Shown here: positions 48,067 to 55,652 of the stretch, one piece after another
Layout of the letters: every line of letters starts with the position of its first letter
How positions within the stretch are numbered: the first letter of the stretch is position 1
Origin: Aurantimonas sp. HBX-1
Lineage (GTDB): Bacteria > Pseudomonadota > Alphaproteobacteria > Rhizobiales > Rhizobiaceae
Assembly (NCBI RefSeq): GCF_021391535.1
Contig: NZ_CP090066.1
Location: 248,001-312,000, forward strand
Direction of reading: 5' to 3'
Length of the DNA: 64,000 nucleotides
Notes under the pieces: generated by a model
Databases searched by the model: none
Seen by the model: only the letters and a program-made list of their open reading frames with translations
Told to the model about the DNA's origin: nothing
Program-made: the position numbers and the translations under genes

Positions 48067-48405
48067 TCAGTCGCCCTGGCCGGGTTCCGGCGAGAAGTAC
48101 TTCTCGAACTTGCCTTCCTCGCCGTCATGCTCCTTGGCGTCGCCCGGCGCTTCCCGCTTGATCGTGATGTTCGGCCACTTCTCGGCATATTCGGTGTTGA
48201 TCTTCAGCCACTTGTCGAGACCCGGCTCGGTGTCGGGCTTGATCGCCTCGGCGGGACATTCCGGCTCGCAGACACCGCAGTCGATGCACTCGTCGGGATG
48301 GATGACGAGCATGTTGTCGCCTTCGTAGAAGCAGTCGACCGGGCACACCTCCACGCAATCCATGTATTTGCAGCGGATGCAGTTGTCGGTCACGACATAG
48401 GTCAT
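48067..48405 (-). CDS. fdxA: Seven-iron ferredoxin FdxA
   Basis: A 112-residue ferredoxin starting TYVVTDNCIRCKYMDCVEVC. The cysteines match the 7Fe pattern: C9, C17 and C50 for the [3Fe-4S] cluster, and C21, C40, C43 and C46 for the [4Fe-4S] cluster. The acidic C-terminal extension (KREAPGDAKEHDGEEGKFEKYF) is usual for the rhizobial form. The ATG at 48405 is fixed by homology; a longer upstream reading is not supported. Its electron-transfer partner is not indicated here. Confidence 0.95.
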   Translation of the reverse strand: MTYVVTDNCIRCKYMDCVEVCPVDCFYEGDNMLVIHPDECIDCGVCEPECPAEAIKPDTEPGLDKWLKINTEYAEKWPNITIKREAPGDAKEHDGEEGKFEKYFSPEPGQGD

Positions 48406-48847
48406 GGACGGTCCCTCGGCATGGCCCGGGCGAGCGCCGGGCCGGTCGTCAGCCGTGCCGGCAATACCGGCGACAGCCGGCATCCGCACGCTTCGGCCCG
48501 GAGTTAGACGCTCGCCGAAAGGCTGACAAGGGCAAAGCATGTCGCGCAAGGCCGCTGTTGGCGAAACGCATTCCCCGGGATGCGCGGCGCCGATCCTGCA
48601 GGCCGCCGGCCCGCCGATGCTTCCGCCGGTCGGCGACACGTGGCGCGAAGGCCCGCCGTTTCGGCGTGCGGCCTCGAGGGCGGGGTCCGGGGCGGCGCGA
48701 TGGCTCGGGGCGGCGGGTCCCGGGGGGAGCGAAAGTGAGGCCGGTTCACCGAAGCGTGTCGAGAAAAAGCTCGCTGACTGATTGCGGCGGCGCAAAATCG
48801 CCCGCCTCTGCCGCCAGGATGCCTCTGTCCGCCAGGGGAGGCGTTTC
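48406..48847. other. 442-base spacer, no supported gene
   Basis: Upstream of both fdxA (minus) and the small membrane gene (plus), so it should hold their promoters. An 80-codon reading at 48539-48781 is Gly/Ala/Pro-rich, has no recognisable fold and is considered spurious. GGGGAGG at 48836-48842 is the likely ribosome site for the GTG at 48848. I see no RNA gene or repeat. Confidence 0.5.
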
Positions 48848-49213
48848 GTGCAGTTCTCCGACCTCAGTCTTGTCTTGCAGATCGTCACGGCGCTGGTCTC
48901 GTCGTGGATCTCGCTGCTGGTGATCTGGGCGCTCGCCATCGAGATCTTCTCGTCGCCGCGGGCGGTACGGCGGGCGCGCACGCTGCGGGCCTTCGCCACG
49001 CTGGGCCCCGCCTGGCTGATCGTCCAGGGCTACGTGATCGCGATCGCCAAGTGGTTCGGGACCCAGAACAGCATTTCCTGGATCGGGCTCGCCGAGCTGG
49101 TCTGGGCGCTGACCCCGGGGCTGAACCTTCTCTACGCCTATGACTGGGGCCTCGAGCTGATCGCCTTCATGGCGGCGTTCTTCGCCGCCCTGTTCGGGAT
49201 CTGGGGCGGCTAG
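48848..49213 (+). CDS. Small integral membrane protein, unknown function
   Basis: A 121-residue hydrophobic protein with three or four membrane helices (LVLQIVTALVSSWISLLVIWALAIEIF, FATLGPAWLIVQGYVIAIAKWF, WIGLAELVWALTPGLNLLY and LELIAFMAAFFAALFGIW). The GTG at 48848 is chosen because AGGGGAGG lies about six bases upstream; an ATG at 48782 lacks such a site. I do not recognise the family. It is the last chromosomal gene before the tRNA-associated island edge. Confidence 0.65.
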   Translation: MQFSDLSLVLQIVTALVSSWISLLVIWALAIEIFSSPRAVRRARTLRAFATLGPAWLIVQGYVIAIAKWFGTQNSISWIGLAELVWALTPGLNLLYAYDWGLELIAFMAAFFAALFGIWGG

Positions 49214-49261
49214 CTCCGGCAAGCGGGCAAAGTGCCCTTCGTCGCAAATGGCTCGAAAGAA

Positions 49262-49306
49262 TGGTGATCCCGACTGGATTTGAACCAGTGACCCTCAGAT
49301 TAGGAA
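49262..49306 (-). other. attL: truncated 3' half of tRNA-Arg(CCT)
   Basis: Read on the minus strand, this is the 3' part of a tRNA. It has an anticodon loop TTCCTAA (anticodon CCT, Arg), a 3' anticodon stem TCTGA, a 5-base variable loop, a T-arm ACTGG-TTCAAAT-CCAGT, an acceptor strand CGGGATC, discriminator A and CCA. The matching 5' acceptor strand, D-arm and 5' anticodon stem are absent from the adjacent DNA, so this is not a working tRNA. It marks the attachment site left when an integrase recombined within the anticodon loop. The complete tRNA should lie at the far end of the island. Confidence 0.85.
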
Positions 49307-49473
49307 TATGGTGTCCGGGTATATTCAATCCGTTCCATATGGTTGCATCTCCCCTACAGAGCAGGCTATCCAGCTAATCGGATGTTTCAGACGCTTTCCC
49401 GTGGTCACAGAAAGTTTCGGTTTTCCGGGACCAGAGCGTGACCACGGGCGACTGTTTGGTCATGGAGATTGGG

Positions 49474-50763
49474 ATGCCCAAAGTCGCTCTTACGGACGCA
49501 TTCTGCCGGAGTGCGAAGCCGCACGAATGCAAGTTGACAGAGTTCGCCGACACCAAAGAGCGAGGACTGTCGCTGCGGGTCACTCCCCAGGGTGTGAAGT
49601 CCTGGACCTTCCGATACCGTACCGCAGCAAACGAGCAAAAGCGGATCTCTCTGGGTCGACTGGACGATGTTTCGCTAGCCGCCGCACGAGCCGCCGTGGT
49701 CGCGGAGCGCGCGCGGGTGCACGCTGGACAAGATCCAGCGGCAGTCCGCAAAGCCGCCAAACAGGAGGCGATTGAGACGAGCAGGCTAGAAACCGTCGCT
49801 GAAGTCGGCATTCGGTACTTCTCTGAGGCTGCGGCCGGCCGGCATCGACCGAATGCCCGTCAGAAGCGCCAGAGCACCTTGAAGAGCGAGCGCTACTACT
49901 TCGACAGACACGTGCTGCCGAGACTTGGGAAAGAGAAACTGTCGGATCTGACACGCGCCCGGGTTCAGGCACTAGTTAATGCAGTCGCAGACGAACATGC
50001 GCCGAGTACGGCGCGTCAGTGCAAAGTGGTCCTCCATGGGATCTACAGCTTTGGCATCTGGCAGGAGATCGTCGTGCTGAACCCCTGCCAGTTTGTCACC
50101 GTGCCGCAGTTCCAGACACGCGAGCGGGTGCTGACCGACGGCGAATTAGGAGTGCTTTGGAGAGCTTTGCGAGATGTTCAGAAAGCCGACGGCGTTTATG
50201 TATCGCACTCGGTCTCCGTTGCGATCCTTCTAGCTGCAGTAACGCTGCAGCGGCGGGCCGAGATCACGGGTATGCGCCGCAGCGAAATTGATCGCGAGGC
50301 TCGCCTATGGATCATTCCAGGCAAGCGAACGAAAAACCACCGCACGCACATCGTTCCGCTGTCGCCGCTCGCGATTGAACTGATCGATGAAGCGGAAGCG
50401 CTTGCCGGCGGAAGCCAGTACGTGTTCCCGTCGCCGCGCAAAACCGATGAGCCGATCGGCCCGTCGGCGCTAAGCCATGCGTTTCGTCGGGTGACGGCGA
50501 AAGCAGGACTTGTAGGAATTCGCCCGCACGATCTGCGGCGCACGGGCGCGACGGCATTGACGAGCGAGCGCTTGAGCGTTTCTCGCTTCCTCGTCTCGCG
50601 GGTCTTGAATCACGCGAGTGATACCGGCGATACGGCGTCCGTGACGGGGATCTACGACCGCAATAGCTATCTGCCGGAGAAGCGCCGAGCGCTGGAGGCA
50701 TGGGCAGGGGAGCTAAACCGGATTACGAGCTGTCCGGCTTCCAATGTGGTCACGATCCGATGA
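49474..50763 (+). CDS. Tyrosine recombinase/integrase of a tRNA-integrating island
   Basis: A 429-residue P4-type integrase. The N-terminal arm-binding domain (MPKVALTDAFCRSAKPHECK ... GLSLRVTPQG) is of the DUF4102 type, then a SAM-like core-binding region, then the catalytic domain. Catalytic residues seen are Arg260/261 in LQRRAEI, His352-x-x-Arg355 in PHDLRRTGAT, His380 in LNHAS and nucleophile Tyr394 in TGIYDRNSY. The ATG at 49474 is chosen over an upstream GTG/ATG because GGAGATTGGG immediately precedes it. It lies 170 bases from the tRNA fragment, so it is very likely the enzyme that inserted the island. Its stop overlaps the next gene's ATG. Confidence 0.95.
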   Translation: MPKVALTDAFCRSAKPHECKLTEFADTKERGLSLRVTPQGVKSWTFRYRTAANEQKRISLGRLDDVSLAAARAAVVAERARVHAGQDPAAVRKAAKQEAIETSRLETVAEVGIRYFSEAAAGRHRPNARQKRQSTLKSERYYFDRHVLPRLGKEKLSDLTRARVQALVNAVADEHAPSTARQCKVVLHGIYSFGIWQEIVVLNPCQFVTVPQFQTRERVLTDGELGVLWRALRDVQKADGVYVSHSVSVAILLAAVTLQRRAEITGMRRSEIDREARLWIIPGKRTKNHRTHIVPLSPLAIELIDEAEALAGGSQYVFPSPRKTDEPIGPSALSHAFRRVTAKAGLVGIRPHDLRRTGATALTSERLSVSRFLVSRVLNHASDTGDTASVTGIYDRNSYLPEKRRALEAWAGELNRITSCPASNVVTIR

Positions 50764-51689
50764 GCAACAGATGGGCAGGCGTCGGGTGTGTTGTCTGCGT
50801 TGGCACCGGCGAGCTCGGCTTCTTTGAAGAGGACAGGGTGACGTGTCCGCGCTGCCATGGGACGGGGCGAATACCACTTCTAAATGATAAAAATGATGAT
50901 CCCCGTGAGAAAAGGAAGATATATGAGGCTCGACATCATATAGATGTTTCATTGTATTCAATTGATGAGCTTGTCGATATTCTTTCCGATCAGGGTTTGA
51001 CCAAGGAAAAAATCCATGAGCTTTGCACGGAGATGCAGAGAAATAAAGAAATTAAAGAGATTACTATAGAAGAAGGTGTTCGAGAAGTCATCAACGCTGG
51101 AATAATGTACGCAAGATTTTTTGAGTCTTGGAAGCTGACACCGTCTCCGTCTGTTCTTGAGCGTGATCTTCGGGCAGAGGCAAAGCAATTGCGGGCGTCG
51201 GCGAAAATCGTCAAACGAGCAGTGTCAGGCAAAGCATTTCTTCCAGGAAATTTTCAAATACATCCGCACCTTCCGTGCGCGCAGGCTAGGAATTCCAGGA
51301 ACATGCCGAGAGCCATCGCGCTGCGGGTAAGAAACCCTTCCGCCGAGATATACCTAGAAAGACTGGCAGAGGATCTTGAAGCACATGCAGATTTTCTTAG
51401 GAAAATTCCATTGAAGCTCGCTATTTCAAGCAACAAGGAGCATTTTGTTCTGCTTTTGATGGCTGCTTGGAACACAGCTACATCAGAGGATGCGCTAAAG
51501 CTGCGGATCGGCGGGTGTGAGCACTCGATCAGCCCAATTCTTCGCTATCTCAGTGTTGCAACACGAATGGTTTCCAAAACCAGGAGCGGGATGGAGATCG
51601 CAAAAATTTCCGGATCAACGCTGCGTCGTTATGCGATTGCCGTGCAAAAAAAATGCTCGGCCTGGGCAGCTGAGGAATCGGATGCCTAA
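50760..51689 (+). CDS. Unknown island protein with paired CxxCxGxG-type motifs
   Basis: A 309-residue protein I do not recognise. The N-terminus has two DnaJ-like cysteine motifs, CVVCVGTGELGF and CPRCHGTGRIP, likely binding one zinc. The rest is mostly helical and charged. The gene begins with an ATG overlapping the integrase stop (ATGA), so it is probably co-translated with the integrase. From about 50,880 its base composition is much richer in A+T than the chromosome, with many AAA, GAA and ATA codons, a sign of recent transfer from another source. It could be a cargo or accessory gene; no enzymatic motif is visible. Confidence 0.7.
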   Translation: MSNRWAGVGCVVCVGTGELGFFEEDRVTCPRCHGTGRIPLLNDKNDDPREKRKIYEARHHIDVSLYSIDELVDILSDQGLTKEKIHELCTEMQRNKEIKEITIEEGVREVINAGIMYARFFESWKLTPSPSVLERDLRAEAKQLRASAKIVKRAVSGKAFLPGNFQIHPHLPCAQARNSRNMPRAIALRVRNPSAEIYLERLAEDLEAHADFLRKIPLKLAISSNKEHFVLLLMAAWNTATSEDALKLRIGGCEHSISPILRYLSVATRMVSKTRSGMEIAKISGSTLRRYAIAVQKKCSAWAAEESDA

Positions 51690-51781
51690 TCAGTTTGTCG
51701 CGTATTAAACAAGTATCTGATCATTCACACCTGAAACCGATTGGGAGAAAAAGCGACATCCAAGAACGTGAGGTTGCCGCC

Positions 51782-52030
51782 ATGCCTTCCATTCAATCAT
51801 CCGACTGCATCCTCTCGATACGACAGGTCCGCGCCATTGTAGGCTTGTCGCGGTCGACGATCTGGCGTCTCTGCCGCTCCGGAGATTTTCCGAACTCCAT
51901 CACTTTGAGCCCCGGCCGCGTCGGTTGGTCGGAGCAAGCGGTGCGGGCATGGATCACGCAGAAGATGGAGCCGGACCGGGTTATGGGGTCTAAGGATCCG
52001 CAAGGCATTGCCTCCGTCTGCTGGCGATGA
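51782..52030 (+). CDS. AlpA-type helix-turn-helix regulator
   Basis: An 82-residue protein with the AlpA/excisionase-like DNA-binding pattern: ILSIRQVRAIVGLSRSTIWRLCRSGDFP followed by SPGRVGWSEQAVRAWI. AlpA proteins activate integrase or excision in P4-type elements, matching the integrase upstream. The ATG at 51782 is the family-consistent start. The 254-base gap after it contains no clear gene. Confidence 0.88.
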   Translation: MPSIQSSDCILSIRQVRAIVGLSRSTIWRLCRSGDFPNSITLSPGRVGWSEQAVRAWITQKMEPDRVMGSKDPQGIASVCWR

Positions 52031-52284
52031 CGGTCCCGCTGAGAGTAGACCGACCGCTCGGAGTAGCTATCTGGTCTATCAATCTCGTCAGAGCGCCCGG
52101 TGCCAGCCGCCTCGAAGAGGAATGATGGGAGGCGCGGGTCACCCAAGACACAACGGCGACGCGGCGACAGTAAGCGCGCCTCTAAACTCCCTCGTCCCCG
52201 AGCGGTCCTTTCGTTTCTATTTGCCTTAAATTGTCGCGACGGCCTGCCCGGCTCGTCATAGTCGTTCCAAAGCAAGGAGAGAGC

Positions 52285-52413
52285 ATGCCCAAAGTCACAA
52301 CCGTCGTCGAAGCGTGCGGTCTCGGTGGTGATGCGGCGCTGCATTTAAAGCGCACATCACAACGCGGATTCTGCCCCAACGAAGGAGGCAGTGCAATCCA
52401 GTGTCCCACTTAG
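52285..52413 (+). CDS. Small hypothetical protein
   Basis: A 42-codon reading beginning MPKVTTVVEACGLGGDAALH and containing three cysteines (EAC, GFCPNEG, IQCPT) that could bind a metal. A strong ribosome site, AAGGAGAGA, lies two bases before the ATG. Its stop overlaps the start of the next small reading at 52401. Not recognised; supported only by the ribosome site and the overlap chain. Confidence 0.45.
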   Translation: MPKVTTVVEACGLGGDAALHLKRTSQRGFCPNEGGSAIQCPT

Positions 52414-52607
52414 TCAAAACCCGCCGCCGCAGTAGGCGGCGACGGGTCTACAGATGCGTTCTTTGCCGGAACAACCTTAGAGATACCGTTTCACTCCTCA
52501 ACCTTCAAGGCGTCTGGAACGTTTGCCGCTTCATTAAGCGCCCCGTTACGGCTCGCCTGGTTCCGCGGATGCTGGGCGGTTCCATTTTCGGGCGGGCTAT
52601 TCAATGA
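52401..52607 (+). CDS. Small basic hypothetical protein
   Basis: A 68-residue reading from a GTG start. It begins with a strongly basic stretch (KTRRRSRRRRVYRC) and has CVLC, a possible half zinc knuckle. AAGGAGG occurs 12 bases upstream, a good but slightly distant ribosome site. Its stop overlaps the ATG of the next gene (ATGA at 52604). Not recognised. It is retained because it is joined to both neighbours by short overlaps, as in a polycistronic phage-like operon. Confidence 0.4.
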   Translation: MSHLVKTRRRSRRRRVYRCVLCRNNLRDTVSLLNLQGVWNVCRFIKRPVTARLVPRMLGGSIFGRAIQ

Positions 52608-53224
52608 GCGGCCCTCTCTCCGTCATGTTGGCTCGAGCGCGTCTGTATTCGCAAGCAGCGCCGTCCCGAGCGTCCGTCGCCTACGTGCGACAGAACGGGC
52701 TGCGTCTGACGAACGTCGCCAACTTGGACCCGATCCTGGAGCACGCTGGGCTCCTCACTGTTCTGAAGATCAGTATCTTGCCCGGCAACCGTTGGGACTT
52801 CCTCGACACTGGCTTGGGCGACGAAGGGGAAACGGCCACAGCCGCTGTGATCGAAGCGTTGGGGCGCGACGGCAGGACAGCCGTGGACCTGATCGCTTGG
52901 CCGCTCAACGATCCCTCTCGCTTCCTCAGCATGTTCGGGGCTGCATCTATGCTCGGGATCAGAAACGTGACCTCCAGCGGAGAATACATCTTCAACGCGC
53001 CGCTCAGGATCTGGCGCACGCCGCTTCGCTGGCTCCAATCGGGCTGCCGCGGGGCGGTCGTCGTCAACCCCGCAGTCGCCGCTCGTGACCTTCTCGATGC
53101 GCTCGGCCGCATCTCCGGCGAGGACCGGGAGCATTCCGAGGAGCTGTTCGGCCTAGTGGCCAGCCTTTTTGACCCCGCCCGCTTTGTAGCTCCGAGTCCC
53201 GTCTATCAACAGGGATCCACCTGA
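52604..53224 (+). CDS. Hypothetical protein upstream of DUF3987 gene
   Basis: A 206-residue protein with no motif I recognise. Several segments (RTAVDLIAWPLNDPSRFLSM, EYIFNAPLRIWRTPLRWLQSG, GAVVVNPAVAARDLLDAL) suggest a soluble alpha/beta fold. Its start overlaps the preceding small gene and its stop shares a base with the ATG at 53224. That position suggests a partner in island replication, perhaps in place of a toprim-like primase. This is inference. Confidence 0.65.
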   Translation: MSGPLSVMLARARLYSQAAPSRASVAYVRQNGLRLTNVANLDPILEHAGLLTVLKISILPGNRWDFLDTGLGDEGETATAAVIEALGRDGRTAVDLIAWPLNDPSRFLSMFGAASMLGIRNVTSSGEYIFNAPLRIWRTPLRWLQSGCRGAVVVNPAVAARDLLDALGRISGEDREHSEELFGLVASLFDPARFVAPSPVYQQGST

Positions 53225-54774
53225 TGCTTAGCGCAGACGAGTACACGCCCATAAACCGCCTCCCGCAATATGGCGACCGCGAGGGTCAGGCACCTGCGGA
53301 ACCCGACCCTTGGCAGTCACCCGACCTGACGCTCCTCGGAACGAACCGGCGCCCGGCGCCCGACTTCCCGGTCGACCTTCTCGGCCCGTTCTGGCTGACA
53401 TGGGTGAGGCGTCGCGCAGCCGGCGCCTCCGCTCCTGTCGATTATGTCGCGACATCACTTCTGGCTTGTGTTGGGGCGATGATCGCAAATGTCCGTTGGG
53501 CGATGGCGGGCACCCACTGGGCAGAGCCGCCCGTCCTGTGGTGCTGCATCGTCGGCTCCCCGTCATCGGGGAAGTCTCCGGCTATGGACGCGGCTTTCGA
53601 TTTGATACGCCATGCCGAAGACAGGATGGCGGCCGGATTCGATGACGAACTGCGTCGCTTTGAGACGGACCAACAGATCTCGCGCGCTCGCCAAGAGGCG
53701 TGGGAGGCAAAAGTGAAAGAGGCGGTTAAGGGCGACAAGCTGCCGCCCTCCGTGCCGGAGGATGCGGCTGCGCCGACGAGGCCAGTCCTGCCACGCGTCC
53801 GGGTCATGGACTTTACAATGGAGAAGCTGAGCGCGCTTGCCGCCACGCTGCCGCGTGGTCTCCTTGCTGTGCGGGACGAGCTGGCCGGCTGGTTCGGCGC
53901 CTTCAACAAGTACGGGGGAGGCGGCTCCGACAGGGCCTTCGCCATCGAAATGTACGGGGGCCGGAGCTACATCGTCGACCGAGTGAAGAACCCCGAGCCG
54001 CTGCGCATCCGCCACCTGAGCGTTGGCTTACTAGGCGGTGTCCAGCCCGACAAGCTGCCGACAATCATCGACGGTCCTGACGACGGGCTCGCCTCTCGGA
54101 TCTTGTGGGCTTGGGCGGACATGCTGCCGGAGTTCTCCGTAGCGCGCGACAAGGTCGACGATGACGCGGCCAAGGCAGCCTTTGTCCGGCTAGCGGAACT
54201 CACGTTGGGCAGCGATGAGTTCGGGGAGCCGGAGCCCAAGCGTTTGCACCTCACGCCGGCCGCCGTCGACGTGCTGGAAGAGTTTGGGAGGGACATGGCC
54301 GCTCGTGCGCACGAGGCAAGCGGTGTATTCGCCGGAGCACTCGGCAAGACCCGCGGCCATGCCTTGCGGCTGGCAACGGTACTGGAATTTCTCTGGTGGT
54401 GCGGCAGGCCCGAAAGTCAGGAACCGTGCGCCATCTCGGTTGAGGCGGTGACAGCCGCGGCGGGCCTGCTGGACGCCTATTTCATACCCATGACCGAGCG
54501 GGTGCTGGGGGACGCATCTATCCCTGTTGCCGAGCGCGGGGCGATGACGCTTGCCCGCCATCTGAAGCGCAAGGGCATCGTCAGCTTCAATGCCCGTGAG
54601 GTGCGGCGTGAGGTCGGCGGTCTTCTGCGCGAGTCTGCTGCAATGGATGCGGCCTGCAACGTACTGGTCGAAGCCGGGCTGATCCGCTCTAAGCCGTCGC
54701 GCTCCGGATCGCAAGCCGGCAGAGCCGCTAAAACCTATGAGGTTAACTCTACCATTTTCGGGAGACGGTCATGA
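53224..54774 (+). CDS. DUF3987 domain protein (primase/helicase-like)
   Basis: A 516-residue protein of the DUF3987 group, common in prophages and integrative elements. A P-loop is visible as GSPSSGKSPAMD (about residues 115-126). Further family-like segments are VMDFTMEKLSALAATLPRGLLAVRDELAGWFGAFNKYGG and LSVGLLGGVQPDKLPTIIDGPDDGLASRILW. The C-terminus is a winged-helix-like tail. It is thought to serve in replication of mobile elements. Stops and starts overlap with genes on both sides (53224 and 54771), so translation is coupled. Confidence 0.88.
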   Translation: MLSADEYTPINRLPQYGDREGQAPAEPDPWQSPDLTLLGTNRRPAPDFPVDLLGPFWLTWVRRRAAGASAPVDYVATSLLACVGAMIANVRWAMAGTHWAEPPVLWCCIVGSPSSGKSPAMDAAFDLIRHAEDRMAAGFDDELRRFETDQQISRARQEAWEAKVKEAVKGDKLPPSVPEDAAAPTRPVLPRVRVMDFTMEKLSALAATLPRGLLAVRDELAGWFGAFNKYGGGGSDRAFAIEMYGGRSYIVDRVKNPEPLRIRHLSVGLLGGVQPDKLPTIIDGPDDGLASRILWAWADMLPEFSVARDKVDDDAAKAAFVRLAELTLGSDEFGEPEPKRLHLTPAAVDVLEEFGRDMAARAHEASGVFAGALGKTRGHALRLATVLEFLWWCGRPESQEPCAISVEAVTAAAGLLDAYFIPMTERVLGDASIPVAERGAMTLARHLKRKGIVSFNAREVRREVGGLLRESAAMDAACNVLVEAGLIRSKPSRSGSQAGRAAKTYEVNSTIFGRRS

Positions 54775-55001
54775 GCAAGTGGTTGTCCAGAGCACGTCAG
54801 GCCTCTGTGCCGTTTGCGCCAATGGTGCCAAAAGGTCCGGCTAACGAGGCTAATGGCACAAACGGCACAAACGGCACAGCTTCTAAAGAAGCAAATGAAG
54901 ACGGGCAGGCTGACGTTGCCGAACGTGCTGCAGTCCTTGAGTATGACGAAGGCCTGCCCCGCGCGGAGGCCGAGCGCCTGGCGCAAAAGCAGAACTTCTA
55001 G
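54771..55001 (+). CDS. Small protein with NGT repeats
   Basis: A 76-residue protein whose ATG overlaps the DUF3987 stop (ATGA). The middle carries three NGT tripeptides in tandem, encoded by 9-base direct repeats, and the C-terminus is acidic and helical (AERAAVLEYDEGLPRAEAERLAQKQ). It probably acts together with the DUF3987 protein; its function is unknown. The DNA of its first half also forms a long inverted repeat. Confidence 0.65.
   Translation: MSKWLSRARQASVPFAPMVPKGPANEANGTNGTNGTASKEANEDGQADVAERAAVLEYDEGLPRAEAERLAQKQNF
54805..54879. repeat. Inverted repeat with embedded 9-base direct repeats
   Basis: CTGTGCCGTTTGCGCC at 54805-54820 is complementary, with one mismatch in 16, to GGCACAAACGGCACAG at 54864-54879. 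The right arm is part of a tandem array GGCACAAAC (54855, 54864) plus a partial third copy at 54873. The structure lies inside a coding region. Confidence 0.8.
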
Positions 55002-55084
55002 TCAAACCGCCAGCCATTTGCTGACCCCGCTAACGGACCAAACAGGGGAGAATTCATGGGGTATTACACGGAGGTTGACAAAAG

Positions 55085-55558
55085 TTGATATCTTTAGCCC
55101 GCCAGATTGTTGCAGACATTCTATCGAAGCAGCGCCAAGAGGAAGCGGCACGATCCACATTGATTGCTGCTGCGCTGAGTCAGCCGCCGCCGCCCACTGT
55201 CACTCAAGCGAACTGGGAATACTGGCATCGCTATGGCTGGCTGGTATGCCCGGCGACCCGGAATCGGGTTTGCGACAAAACGGCCTGCAGTGTTGGCGCA
55301 CGCTGCAAGCGCCTCGGAGACATCGGCTTAGCCGGAGACAAGACAGCGCTCTCATGGAATGAGCGACCGACGTGCGGCGCGCTCAATCGTAAGGGCGGGT
55401 TGTGTAAGCTCCGTGTTGACCCGGGCCGTAGGCGCTGTCGTCTGCATGGCGGCCGCTCGACCGGGCCTAGAACAGACGAGGGAAAGGCGCGGGTTGCACA
55501 GGCGCAGCGGAAGCGCTGGACAAAGTGGCGGGCAGAGAAACGCCACGCTTCACAGTAA
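55085..55558 (+). CDS. HGGxSTGP domain protein
   Basis: A 157-residue protein of the type found in phages and islands. Its C-terminal half has CGALNRKGGLCKLRVDPG, then CRLHGGRSTGPRTDEGKAR, the HGGxSTGP signature, followed by a basic helix (AQRKRWTKWRAEKR). The N-terminal half has an additional cysteine set (CPATRNRVCDKTACSVGARC), so metal binding is likely. The first codon appears to be TTG at 55085; no better start is visible. Function is unknown. Confidence 0.75.
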   Translation: MISLARQIVADILSKQRQEEAARSTLIAAALSQPPPPTVTQANWEYWHRYGWLVCPATRNRVCDKTACSVGARCKRLGDIGLAGDKTALSWNERPTCGALNRKGGLCKLRVDPGRRRCRLHGGRSTGPRTDEGKARVAQAQRKRWTKWRAEKRHASQ

Positions 55559-55652
55559 ATCCAGAATCTGCGGCAATGGGGCGCCACCTGGCTTATGGAC
55601 CCCGCTTCTGGCGGGCGGTCCTAAGTCGGGGGCGCGTCAGTGTGGACGAGAA

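Noticed and set aside
48539..48781. 80-codon plus-strand ORF upstream of the small membrane gene
   Set aside because: Low-complexity Gly/Ala/Pro composition, no ribosome site, no homology pattern.
49262..49340. A complete tRNA gene on the minus strand
   Set aside because: Only the 3' half folds. The 5' acceptor strand (GATCCCG) and 5' anticodon stem are not present in the next 100 bases.
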